Shown here: in pieces, positions 1 through 6,986 of the stretch | How the letters are laid out: every line of letters starts with the position of its first letter | Position numbering within the stretch: the stretch's first letter is position 1 | From: Solobacterium sp. UBA636 | Lineage (GTDB): Bacteria > Bacillota_I > Bacilli_A > Erysipelotrichales > Erysipelotrichaceae | DNA: 11,631 nt | Assembly: GCA_002299675.1 (NCBI GenBank) | Contig: DBOW01000140.1 | Span: forward strand, 2,474 to 14,104 | Reading direction: 5' to 3' | Notes under the pieces: model-generated | What the model was told of the DNA's origin: nothing | Databases searched by the model: none | What the model saw: the letters and a program-made list of their open reading frames with translations, nothing else | Made by a program: the position numbers and the translations under genes

Positions 1-36
1 AAAAAATAAAAATTTAGTTGAAATTTCAACTAAATT
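1..36 (-). terminator. Intrinsic terminator after the DUF523/TudS-type gene
   Basis: Positions 11-36 form a perfect 26-base palindrome centred on AAATTT. Read on the minus strand, it is followed at once by TTTATTTTTT (positions 10-1). As RNA this gives a hairpin with about 11 pairs and a four-base loop, only two pairs of which are G-C, then a U-rich tail. The stop codon of the upstream gene (37-35) runs into the foot of the stem. There is no U-tract on the plus-strand side, so it should work only for minus-strand transcripts. The stem is weak in GC, so efficiency is uncertain, but the position right at the gene end supports the call. Confidence 0.8.
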
Positions 37-481
37 AGAAAATATTTTCATGACGAAGTTTTTCAATTGCCTCACTGATACCCATAATCTTATATCTGTA
101 CCCCTTCAGCATCCTAATAAAAATCCCATCACCCTGGATCAGATTCTTTGAGAATGAACCATCATAAATATAAGCCTTTCCACAGCTTGGACTTCTATCC
201 ATGGTAATAATATAGTCAGGATCAAATTCAAGCACTTTATCTAAGGATTTTCTGGCTCCAGCTTCAAAATAAAAGGTTACATCTTCTCCCCTGGAATTAA
301 GAACTCTGTCCCCTTTTATTTCACTGGGATAACGTGGTGTAGATAAACCACCCAGAACTTCCGGACAGACAGTAATTACTTCCTGTCCTTTTAAGAGTTC
401 AATCAGTTCTTCATTTCTGTTGTTTAAACCGTTATATTTAGTATTTTCACCTAAAAGACAGGCTGATACGACAAACTTCAC
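35..481 (-). CDS. DUF523 family protein, TudS-type (thiouracil desulfurase-like) Fe-S protein
   Basis: A 148-residue, single-domain cytosolic protein of the DUF523 family. Members characterised as TudS remove sulfur from 2-thiouracil using a [4Fe-4S] cluster held by three cysteines, leaving one iron free to bind the sulfur. The three family cysteines are visible: C8 in VSACLLG, C39 in CPEVLGGL, and C100 in RSPSCGK. The start is GTG (481-479). An in-frame TGA lies four codons upstream, and MKFVVSACLLG matches the usual family start, so the N-terminus is secure. No Shine-Dalgarno sequence is visible; a TGnTATAAG element sits six bases before the GTG (see the promoter entry). The gene is separated from nrnA by a strong terminator and has its own terminator, so it is probably a monocistronic unit. 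The family call is firm. The substrate in this organism is inferred from the family, and thiouracil desulfurization is not proven for all DUF523 proteins. Confidence 0.85.
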   Translation of the reverse strand: MKFVVSACLLGENTKYNGLNNRNEELIELLKGQEVITVCPEVLGGLSTPRYPSEIKGDRVLNSRGEDVTFYFEAGARKSLDKVLEFDPDYIITMDRSPSCGKAYIYDGSFSKNLIQGDGIFIRMLKGYRYKIMGISEAIEKLRHENIF

Positions 482-487
482 TACTAA

Positions 488-496
488 CTTATATCA
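488..496 (-). promoter_or_regulatory. Candidate extended -10 promoter of the DUF523 gene, possibly giving a leaderless mRNA
   Basis: On the minus strand the sequence reads TGATATAAG, an extended -10 (TGn plus five of six matches to TATAAT). No convincing -35 lies 16-18 bases upstream. Six bases separate it from the GTG start codon, so transcription would begin at or next to the start codon. The gene needs its own promoter because a strong terminator (546-577) lies upstream. The surrounding DNA is very AT-rich, so chance matches are likely. Confidence 0.35.
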
Positions 497-545
497 TTTA
501 AAAAATATTAATATAAGACTTGAATTTTAAAACTTATCTGTTCCC

Positions 546-577
546 TAAAAAAACAGAGAGTGTCAGCTCTCTGTTTT
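546..577 (-). terminator. Strong intrinsic terminator overlapping the end of nrnA
   Basis: Bases 550-560 and 567-577 pair perfectly over 11 bp around a six-base loop (561-566). On the minus strand the stem is AAAACAGAGAG with CTCTCTGTTTT, followed by a run of U from the A-tract at 547-553. The ascending arm encodes the last codons of nrnA (K-T-E-S), and the TGA stop (565-563) sits in the loop. This closes the long operon before the DUF523 gene. Confidence 0.93.
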
Positions 578-1516
578 AATACTTTTAGATAGATTAATAA
601 GCTCAATAAGCAGTTTTGATACCTGCGTACGGCTTAAATTCTTAACACCACAGGCATTTTTGTGCCCACCGCCATTATATCTTGAAGCGATTTCGTTGAT
701 GACATATTCTCTTTTTGATCTTAAAGAACCATTATACTTATGATTTAAAGAATCATAGGCAAATATTGCCCAGATATTCAGTTCCCTGATATTTCCAAAT
801 TCCGCAATCTGGTTCTTGGCTTCATCCATTGACAGATGCATCTTATCAAGATCTGACTGATTCAGAATAAGATAGCCAACATTGTCTTTCACCTTTAAGT
901 GTTTTCTTAAAGAAGTAACCTTCTCAAACTCATCCAGAGACTTGTTGAAAACCAGATTTGATAACTCCGAAGGCTTTAAATTGCCGATCTCTACGAGCTT
1001 TGAGGCTGTAAGAAGCGTTTTGGCACTGGTGTTGGTAGTCTTAAAATTCAAAGTATCAGTTAAAAGACCGCAATAGAGATATTCAGCTACATCTTTTTCA
1101 ATTACGCAGTCTTTAAATGGGTCGGACATCAGGATTTCAGCTACAATCTGACAGGTAGCTGAGGCACTTTCATCAACGTAGTTGATATCACCAAAAGGAT
1201 CAATATTTGGATGATGATCAATTTTAATTACTTTGGCAGCCAGCTTATATGTATCGTTATCAATACGGGCTGTATTGGCAGTATCTAAAACTATTGCGAG
1301 CGACTTGGATATGGTATCTGTATCAACGGAATTTTTAAATGGCATTAAATCATAGACTTCAGTACCATACATCTGAATATTTTTACCCTTGAAATTGGTT
1401 TTCAGGAAAGTAAAAAGCGCAAAAGAAGAAAATACTGCATCCCCATCCGGCCTTTGATGACGATATATTACTATATCATCATATTTTTTAATCTCTTCAA
1501 GAATTTCTGAAAACAT
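563..1516 (-). CDS. nrnA: DHH/DHHA1 phosphoesterase, NrnA-type (nanoRNase / pAp phosphatase-like)
   Basis: A 317-residue cytosolic metal-dependent phosphoesterase. The N-terminal DHH domain (about 1-200) shows the metal-binding motifs in order: H20-x-x-P-D24-G-D26 (HQRPDGDA), D78 in VLDTA, D100-H101-H102, and D154 in LLTDT. The C-terminal DHHA1 substrate-binding domain has R266-S267 (SLRSKRE) and the glycine-rich GGGHKNACG at 282-290. NrnA proteins degrade 2- to 5-nt RNA and often dephosphorylate pAp to AMP. There is no membrane segment, PAS or GGDEF domain, so it is not a GdpP-type c-di-AMP phosphodiesterase; a DhhP/Pde2-type activity on pApA remains possible. Its ATG directly abuts the ackA stop (TAAATG) with only a weak AGG upstream, which suggests translational coupling. 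The stop codon lies inside the terminator loop. Family is certain; exact substrate is inferred. Confidence 0.9.
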   Translation of the reverse strand: MFSEILEEIKKYDDIVIYRHQRPDGDAVFSSFALFTFLKTNFKGKNIQMYGTEVYDLMPFKNSVDTDTISKSLAIVLDTANTARIDNDTYKLAAKVIKIDHHPNIDPFGDINYVDESASATCQIVAEILMSDPFKDCVIEKDVAEYLYCGLLTDTLNFKTTNTSAKTLLTASKLVEIGNLKPSELSNLVFNKSLDEFEKVTSLRKHLKVKDNVGYLILNQSDLDKMHLSMDEAKNQIAEFGNIRELNIWAIFAYDSLNHKYNGSLRSKREYVINEIASRYNGGGHKNACGVKNLSRTQVSKLLIELINLSKSIKTES

Positions 1517-2710
1517 TTATAAACCTAATAATCTTACTGTATCTCTGGCAATAACCAGTTCCTCATTAGTTGGCACAACCCAAACCTGAACCTTAGAATC
1601 ATCAGTTGAAATCTTAGCTTCAGAATGAGTCTTTGAATTTAATTCATAGTCAATCTTTACGCCCATGCCCTCTTCCAGTCTCTTTAGAACTCTTTCACGC
1701 ATTTCAACTGCATGTTCACCAAGACCGGCAGTAAACGCAATGGCATCAACATGACCAAGTTCCATATAGTATGAACCAATAAAATCAATTACACGCTGAG
1801 CATAGAGCTTAGAAGTTAAAACAGCACGAGGGTTGCCGTCTTTTACGCCCTGCTCTACATCTCTTGAATCAGATGAAATGCCAGAAATACCCAGCATACC
1901 TGATTTCTTATTCAGCTGAACATCCATTTCTTCAGGAGATAATCCCAGTTTTTCTTCAACATAGTAAACAACAGTAGGATCAATATCACCACATCTTGAA
2001 CCCATCATAATACCGCCTAATGGAGAAAGACCCATTGAAGTATTATAAACCTCACCATTCTTGATGGCTGTAATAGATGCACCATTGCCTAAATGACAGG
2101 TAATCATATTCATATCATGATAATCTCTGCCCATTAATTCAGCAGTACGCTTCATAACATACTGGTGGCTTGTACCATGAGCGCCATATTTTCTTACCTT
2201 CAGATCTGTATACCACTCATATGGAACTGGATAAATAAATGATTCCTCAGGCATAGTCTGATGGAAAGCTGTATCAAAGACAAAGACATGGCCAATAGAA
2301 GGTAAAGCCTTCACAAAAGCCTTATAACAAACCAGATGAGCAGGATTGTGAAGAGGTGCCAGAGCACATAATTCATCAACCTTGTTTACTACATCTTCAT
2401 CTACTTTTACTGATTCCTTAAAATAAGGACCGCCCTGCACAATTCTATGGCCGGCACCTTCGATTTCATTTAAATCCTTAACAATTCCGTGCTTTACCAA
2501 AGATTCCAGCAGCATATCTACAGCTGCCTGATGATCAGGAATTGGAGTGTTGGTTACTACTTTTTCACCATTTACGTTAATTGTAAAAATACCCATTTCC
2601 AGACCGATTCTTTCAGCCTGACCTGATGTCAGCACTTTCTCTTCCGGCATCTGGAATAACTGGAACTTTAAAGAAGAACTTCCAGAATTTACTGCGATTA
2701 CTTTTGACAT
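1517..2710 (-). CDS. ackA: Acetate kinase
   Basis: A 397-residue acetate kinase, full length for the family (about 400). It interconverts acetyl phosphate plus ADP and acetate plus ATP, giving substrate-level ATP in fermentation with phosphotransacetylase, which is not in this window. Visible family motifs are N8-S10 in VNSGSSSLKF, H88-R89 in GHRIVQGG, HNP at 121-123, D146 in FDTAFHQT, H178 in YGAHGTSH, the HLGNGAS phosphate-binding segment at 206-212, R239 in GSRCGDIDP, and TNEE at 381-384. The usual HRVVHGG motif reads HRIVQGG here (Q92), a change to note, but all core catalytic residues are present. The ATG lies 3 nt after the ylxM stop and has a good AGGGGG ribosome site overlapping the ylxM end. 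Its place between ylxM and nrnA is unusual; no separate promoter is obvious. Confidence 0.98.
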   Translation of the reverse strand: MSKVIAVNSGSSSLKFQLFQMPEEKVLTSGQAERIGLEMGIFTINVNGEKVVTNTPIPDHQAAVDMLLESLVKHGIVKDLNEIEGAGHRIVQGGPYFKESVKVDEDVVNKVDELCALAPLHNPAHLVCYKAFVKALPSIGHVFVFDTAFHQTMPEESFIYPVPYEWYTDLKVRKYGAHGTSHQYVMKRTAELMGRDYHDMNMITCHLGNGASITAIKNGEVYNTSMGLSPLGGIMMGSRCGDIDPTVVYYVEEKLGLSPEEMDVQLNKKSGMLGISGISSDSRDVEQGVKDGNPRAVLTSKLYAQRVIDFIGSYYMELGHVDAIAFTAGLGEHAVEMRERVLKRLEEGMGVKIDYELNSKTHSEAKISTDDSKVQVWVVPTNEELVIARDTVRLLGL

Positions 2711-2713
2711 TTC

Positions 2714-3028
2714 TTACCCCCTGTATATTTCTAATAATCTTGTGGCTATCTTTTTTGCGTAATCATCGCCATTATTTAACTCATTTATTATAATATCTAA
2801 TTCATTATCCTGCTTAATCAGATTTAACTTTGCTTCATATGACTCCAGCTGCTTAACGCTTCGATTAATGATGTCTGAAACAGCTGCCTTTGAAATATTC
2901 ATTTCATCAGCTATCTCATTCATTGAAAGATCCTCAACGAAATAATCATTAAGCACACTCAGCTGATGTTCAGTCAGAAGGCTTCCATAGAAATCTAACA
3001 GCAGATTACCCTCTTCCTTACTTAACAT
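2714..3028 (-). CDS. ylxM: YlxM/p13-like putative DNA-binding protein (UPF0122), SRP-associated
   Basis: A 104-residue helix-turn-helix protein of the UPF0122 (YlxM) family. The N-terminus carries the family pattern LLLDFYGSLLTEHQ (9-22), followed by a sigma-70 region-4-like helix-turn-helix (about 18-62: DLSMNEIADEMNISKAAVSD, then IINRSVKQLE). The C-terminal part is helical and charged. In Firmicutes, ylxM normally sits between ftsY and ffh, and work in streptococci links it to signal recognition particle function. Here it follows ftsY but no ffh comes after it. The ATG lies inside ftsY with an 11-base overlap and only a weak GGA-type ribosome site, so translation is probably coupled to ftsY. 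The family call is firm; the molecular role is not settled. Confidence 0.93.
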   Translation of the reverse strand: MLSKEEGNLLLDFYGSLLTEHQLSVLNDYFVEDLSMNEIADEMNISKAAVSDIINRSVKQLESYEAKLNLIKQDNELDIIINELNNGDDYAKKIATRLLEIYRG

Positions 3029-3992
3029 TCTCAGTCACATCCGAAAGAATTGAATACAGATACATATCAAAATCAAAATCCTCAATATCCTCGATTGTTT
3101 CACCAAGAGTAATATATCTGACTGGCACATTAATCAGGTTCTTGATCGCAATGACAATGCCACCCTTGGCTGTACCATCCATCTTGGTTAAAATAACACC
3201 TGTAAGGTCGGTTACCTCATTAAACAGAGTAGCCTGGGAGATACCATTCTGACCGGTATTGGAGTCCAGTACCAGCCATACATTGTGAGGTGCTCCAGGT
3301 ATTTCTCTTTCAATCACTCTGCGCATCTTGGCCAGTTCAGCCATAAGCGGAATCTTAGACTGCAGACGGCCAGCTGTATCGCATAAAAGTATATCGAAAT
3401 TCTTTTCTCTGGCATAGCGGCAGGCATCAACCATTACTGAAGAAGGGTCCTGATTATCCTTGCCTGTAACTATATCAACACCAAGTCTTTCAGCCCAGAC
3501 CTTAAGCTGATCTGTGGCACCGGCTCGGAAAGTATCACCTGCGGCAAGGCATACACTCTTGCCCTGCTTCTTGTACATATTGGCCAGTTTGGCAACTGTC
3601 GAAGTCTTGCCCGAACCATTAACACCTACCATCAGTATCACGGTTGGACCATTATCGTTATAGACAACTGGTTTATCATCCTGTGCATGATAGATATCCC
3701 TGAAAGTCTCCATCAGAATATCGATGACATCATCCTGTCTCAGATAAAGATAATCCTGAGTTTCCTTAAAGAAGCGGTCACAGATATCATTGGCTGTCTT
3801 ATAGCCCAGGTCGGCTTCAATTAAAGTAACCATCAGTTTTTCAACGAAGTCTTCTTTATTCTTAACATCTTCGTTGGTGATAAACCTCAGCTTCTTGCCC
3901 AGGGCATTATTGGTTTTCGCAAAACCGGAAAGATACTTATCCTTATCCTTCTTGCCCATTATTGAATCTTTTAAATTAGAGAAAAAACCCAT
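3018..3992 (-). CDS. ftsY: Signal recognition particle receptor FtsY (SRP GTPase)
   Basis: A 324-residue SRP receptor GTPase, which docks the SRP-ribosome complex at the membrane so that membrane proteins are inserted at the Sec translocon. The protein starts with an amphipathic segment (MGFFSNLKDSI), fitting the membrane-targeting helix, and lacks the long acidic A domain of E. coli FtsY, as is usual in Firmicutes. The N domain spans about 20-100 (FAKTNNALGKKL at 25-36). G-domain motifs are G1 GVNGSGKT (123-130), DTFRAGA (153-159), G3 DTAGR (205-209), DSNTGQNG (243-250), G4 TKMD (269-272) and GETIEDIEDF (297-306). All catalytic elements are intact. The start overlaps the smc stop by one base (TAATG) and has a good AAGGAG ribosome site eight bases upstream. 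Confidence 0.98.
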   Translation of the reverse strand: MGFFSNLKDSIMGKKDKDKYLSGFAKTNNALGKKLRFITNEDVKNKEDFVEKLMVTLIEADLGYKTANDICDRFFKETQDYLYLRQDDVIDILMETFRDIYHAQDDKPVVYNDNGPTVILMVGVNGSGKTSTVAKLANMYKKQGKSVCLAAGDTFRAGATDQLKVWAERLGVDIVTGKDNQDPSSVMVDACRYAREKNFDILLCDTAGRLQSKIPLMAELAKMRRVIEREIPGAPHNVWLVLDSNTGQNGISQATLFNEVTDLTGVILTKMDGTAKGGIVIAIKNLINVPVRYITLGETIEDIEDFDFDMYLYSILSDVTENVK

Positions 3993-6937
3993 TATTCACT
4001 CTCCTTTGAACTGTCTGCCATTTCTATCGCATCCACAAGCTTTACCTTAAGCAGCTGGGAAACTCCACGGTGCTGCATGGTAATACCATATAGAATATCA
4101 CACTGTTCCATCGTACCTGGTCGGTGGGTTATGATAATAAACTGCGATTTTTCCGCAAACGACTTAACATATTTCGCAAATCTCTCAACATTGGCCTGAT
4201 CCAGTGCAGCCTCCACTTCATCAAAAATAACCAGTGGTGTTGGATTAACCTTCATGATGGTAAACAGAACACACATGGCTATCAGTGTCTTTTCACCGCC
4301 TGAAAATAATCTTATGGACTTTACCGACTTGCCTGGAGGCTGTACATCTATATCAATACCGGTATTCAGGATATCATTTTCATCTTCCAGCACCAGCTTT
4401 GCCTTGCCGCCGCCAAAAAGTACTTTAAAAGTATTGTTCAGTTCCTTGTTTATCGCATCGAAAGTATTTTTGAACTGCTCCTTCATGATCTTGTCCATCT
4501 CATCAATGGCATCAAGTATCTTATCTCTTGACTTCACAAGATCTTCATAGTTCTTCTTTACAAATTCATATCTTTCCTTTAAACGCTCATATTCTTCAGG
4601 TGCTGACATATTCACATTGCCCAGAGAAAGAATCTGGTTTCTCAAGGAAACAACCTCTTCCTTTTCGCCGCCGCTTAATTCAATTCTCAGATTTTCATAG
4701 GCGTATTCATAGGTTACACCATAGGCACTGGAAAGACGCTCAAGATGATTCTTCAGATTTGCTTCAACTGTAGCCTTTTTAGATGTCAGATTCAAAATAG
4801 CCCGGTTATCTTCATCTGTCTGCATGCGCATCTGTCTTAGCTGCGTATCTTTTCTGTCAATTTCATTAGAAAGCTTCAGCCTGTCATCCTTTAAAAGCTT
4901 TAAAGAAGTAGTAAGTTCATCCTTGTCGCTGTAACATTTAGAAAGCTGTTTAACCAGATCATCAGAGAAGTTTTCTTCACTTTCACTCTCACTAGGCGCA
5001 ATTGTTTCATAATTAGCCTTCAAAGACTCATATTTAGCTCTTTTAACATCTACAACCGGTTCAATCTGGGCTATATTGATTCTTTTCTCAGTCAGTTTGG
5101 CTTCAAGAGAACTCTTAAGACTAATCAGCTCATTATAGGCCTTAAGGTCCAGCTCAGACTGAGCCTTAGCTGACATATAGCTTTCTTTACATCTTTCCAG
5201 TTCGGACTTGGCGGTGACAATTGATATTTCATTTTTCACTCGGCCACCAGTCATACTGCCGCCCTTATTGACCACATCACCATCCAGTGTAACTACCTTA
5301 TAGTTAAACTTCATGGCAGAAGCTATATCGTTGGCATTTTCCAGGGTATCGGCGATTATAATATTATTCAATAAAGAATCGGCTACCCTGTCATATTCCT
5401 GCTTGCAGTTTATAAAATCACCCGCAATACCCAGATAACCCTTCAGCTGTTTACAGATTTCTTCATCCTGATAGCGAATTTCATGTTCCCTTAAAACTGT
5501 AAGCGGCAGAAAAGTTGCACGTCCTGACTGATTTCGCTTTAAAAAAGAGATACAGTCGCGGGCACTTTTTTCATCTTTGCAGACTATATTGTAGATCGAT
5601 GAGCCAAGGGCACTGGAAATGGCATATTCATAGCCCTTTTCGGGAATAAGTTCCTGACCGACAACACCCATTACACCATTGAAATTAGCCTTGTTGTTCA
5701 TAACGGAACGAACACCAGACTGTGCACCGGAATTGAAAGGATCTTTAAGAATATCCTCCAGCACTGAGATACGCTTTTCAAGATTATAAGTCAGATTCTT
5801 TGACTCCTCTTTCTTTTGAGAAGCCTCCAGAAGTCTTATGGCAACTTCATCAAGATTGGTATCCAGCAGTTCCTTGGCCTTATTGAGATCATTTAAACGC
5901 TTAAGACGGTCCTCGTATTCAAATCTGGCATTATCAAGCTGAGCCTTGAGTTCCTTCAGTTTATTTTCACTAGAACCCATCTCAATAATATATTTACGCT
6001 TTTCATCGATTTCTACCTTGCGGGTTTCCAGAACCTTGATTTCATTCAGTGTTGAAACCAGCCTGTCCTGCAGCTTTGAAATCTGACGGTCCATATCCCT
6101 TAGATTCAGCTTAGAATCACTGTTGGCACTCTCAGAAACCTCAATAACTGTTCTGTGCATTGAAAGCGCATTATTAAGATCAAACAGCTGTTTATCAAAC
6201 TCATCTTTCTGAAGATTGCACTTATCAATTTCATCAACCAGTACAGCTACTTCAATCTTCTCCAGTCTTTCCTTTTTCTCACGGTATATTAAAGCTTTTT
6301 CGGCCTGACGCTTTAAAGGCAAAACCTGTCTTTCCTGTTCAATCAGTGAATCTTTTACTCTATCCAGATTATCCTTGGTTCTTTCCAGCCTGTTTAAAGA
6401 CTCGGTTTTTCTCTTTTTATATTTGGCAACACCAGCTGCCTCTTCAAATATAGCACGACGGTCATAGGGCTTGGCCTCCGCGAAAGAAGAAATATTGCCC
6501 TGCGATACCATGGAAAGCGAATCCTTTCCTATACCCGAATCAAGTATCAGTTCCTGAATATCCTTTAAACGTACACGCTGTTTATTAATCAGATATTCAC
6601 TTTCAACCTCTTCCTGGTTCTCATAGATACGTCTTGTGACCTCGATATTATCCATATCGGCATTAAGCTTGCGTGAACTGTTGTCAAAAACCAGTGTAAC
6701 TTCAGCTACACTGCAGGCTTTGTGTGATTCAGATCCCGCAAAAATAATATCGGTGCTCTTTTCAGCTCTTAATGATTTATTGGACTGTTCACCCAGAACC
6801 CATTTAATCGCGTCAGATATATTTGACTTGCCACAGCCATTGGGTCCTACAACACCGGTAACCGGATTTTCAAATTCAATCACCGTTCTGTCCGCAAAGG
6901 ACTTAAAGCCGTTCATTTCAATTCTTTTTAAAAACAT
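3992..6937 (-). CDS. smc: Chromosome partition protein SMC, short-armed (P115-like)
   Basis: A 981-residue SMC ATPase that forms the condensin-like ring organising and segregating the nucleoid, normally with ScpA and ScpB (not in this window). The N-terminal half-ATPase has Walker A GPNGCGKS (31-38) and a Q-loop Q146. The first coiled-coil arm runs about 165-395; the hinge about 410-570 ends with the conserved GGSMTGG (559-565). The return arm is about 572-830, including the joint motif LGNVNMSAPEEYERLKERY (772-790). The C-terminal head has the signature LFSGGEKTL (877-885), Walker B VIFDE (903-907), the D-loop ALDQ (911-914) and switch H938. It is about 200 residues shorter than B. subtilis SMC (1186), and the loss is in the arms; mycoplasma SMC (P115) has nearly the same length. 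An acidic Ser/Glu patch (648-660) interrupts the return coil. The ATG has AGGA six bases upstream and follows the U32 gene by 38 bp. Confidence 0.98.
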   Translation of the reverse strand: MFLKRIEMNGFKSFADRTVIEFENPVTGVVGPNGCGKSNISDAIKWVLGEQSNKSLRAEKSTDIIFAGSESHKACSVAEVTLVFDNSSRKLNADMDNIEVTRRIYENQEEVESEYLINKQRVRLKDIQELILDSGIGKDSLSMVSQGNISSFAEAKPYDRRAIFEEAAGVAKYKKRKTESLNRLERTKDNLDRVKDSLIEQERQVLPLKRQAEKALIYREKKERLEKIEVAVLVDEIDKCNLQKDEFDKQLFDLNNALSMHRTVIEVSESANSDSKLNLRDMDRQISKLQDRLVSTLNEIKVLETRKVEIDEKRKYIIEMGSSENKLKELKAQLDNARFEYEDRLKRLNDLNKAKELLDTNLDEVAIRLLEASQKKEESKNLTYNLEKRISVLEDILKDPFNSGAQSGVRSVMNNKANFNGVMGVVGQELIPEKGYEYAISSALGSSIYNIVCKDEKSARDCISFLKRNQSGRATFLPLTVLREHEIRYQDEEICKQLKGYLGIAGDFINCKQEYDRVADSLLNNIIIADTLENANDIASAMKFNYKVVTLDGDVVNKGGSMTGGRVKNEISIVTAKSELERCKESYMSAKAQSELDLKAYNELISLKSSLEAKLTEKRINIAQIEPVVDVKRAKYESLKANYETIAPSESESEENFSDDLVKQLSKCYSDKDELTTSLKLLKDDRLKLSNEIDRKDTQLRQMRMQTDEDNRAILNLTSKKATVEANLKNHLERLSSAYGVTYEYAYENLRIELSGGEKEEVVSLRNQILSLGNVNMSAPEEYERLKERYEFVKKNYEDLVKSRDKILDAIDEMDKIMKEQFKNTFDAINKELNNTFKVLFGGGKAKLVLEDENDILNTGIDIDVQPPGKSVKSIRLFSGGEKTLIAMCVLFTIMKVNPTPLVIFDEVEAALDQANVERFAKYVKSFAEKSQFIIITHRPGTMEQCDILYGITMQHRGVSQLLKVKLVDAIEMADSSKESE

Positions 6938-6957
6938 ATATTTCCTAAACCTAAAAT

Positions 6958-6986
6958 ATTATATCAGTAAACTCTCTATTTCTGAA
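6958..6986 (-). promoter_or_regulatory. Candidate sigma-A promoter for smc-ftsY-ylxM-ackA-nrnA
   Basis: On the minus strand, TTCAGA (6986-6981, four of six matches to TTGACA) is followed after exactly 17 bases by TATAAT (6963-6958), a perfect -10 with a TGn extension (TGATATAAT). The -35 overlaps the last codons of the U32 gene. A start site near 6951 would leave a leader of roughly 14 bases containing the AGGA ribosome site of smc. This is the best promoter match I found and sits in the longest gap inside the operon, but the gap is AT-rich. Confidence 0.55.

Noticed and set aside
1530..2745. The repeated 10-mer AGATTATTAG near the ends of ylxM and ackA (minus strand)
   Set aside because: Both copies encode Arg-Leu-Leu in frame at a helical C-terminus; the match is explained by coding and codon preference.
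4663..4674. A second SGGE (residues 755-758) in SMC that looks like an extra ABC signature motif
   Set aside because: It lacks the flanking L-x-SGGEK-x-L context and falls in the arm before the joint; the real signature is at 877-885. It is chance similarity.
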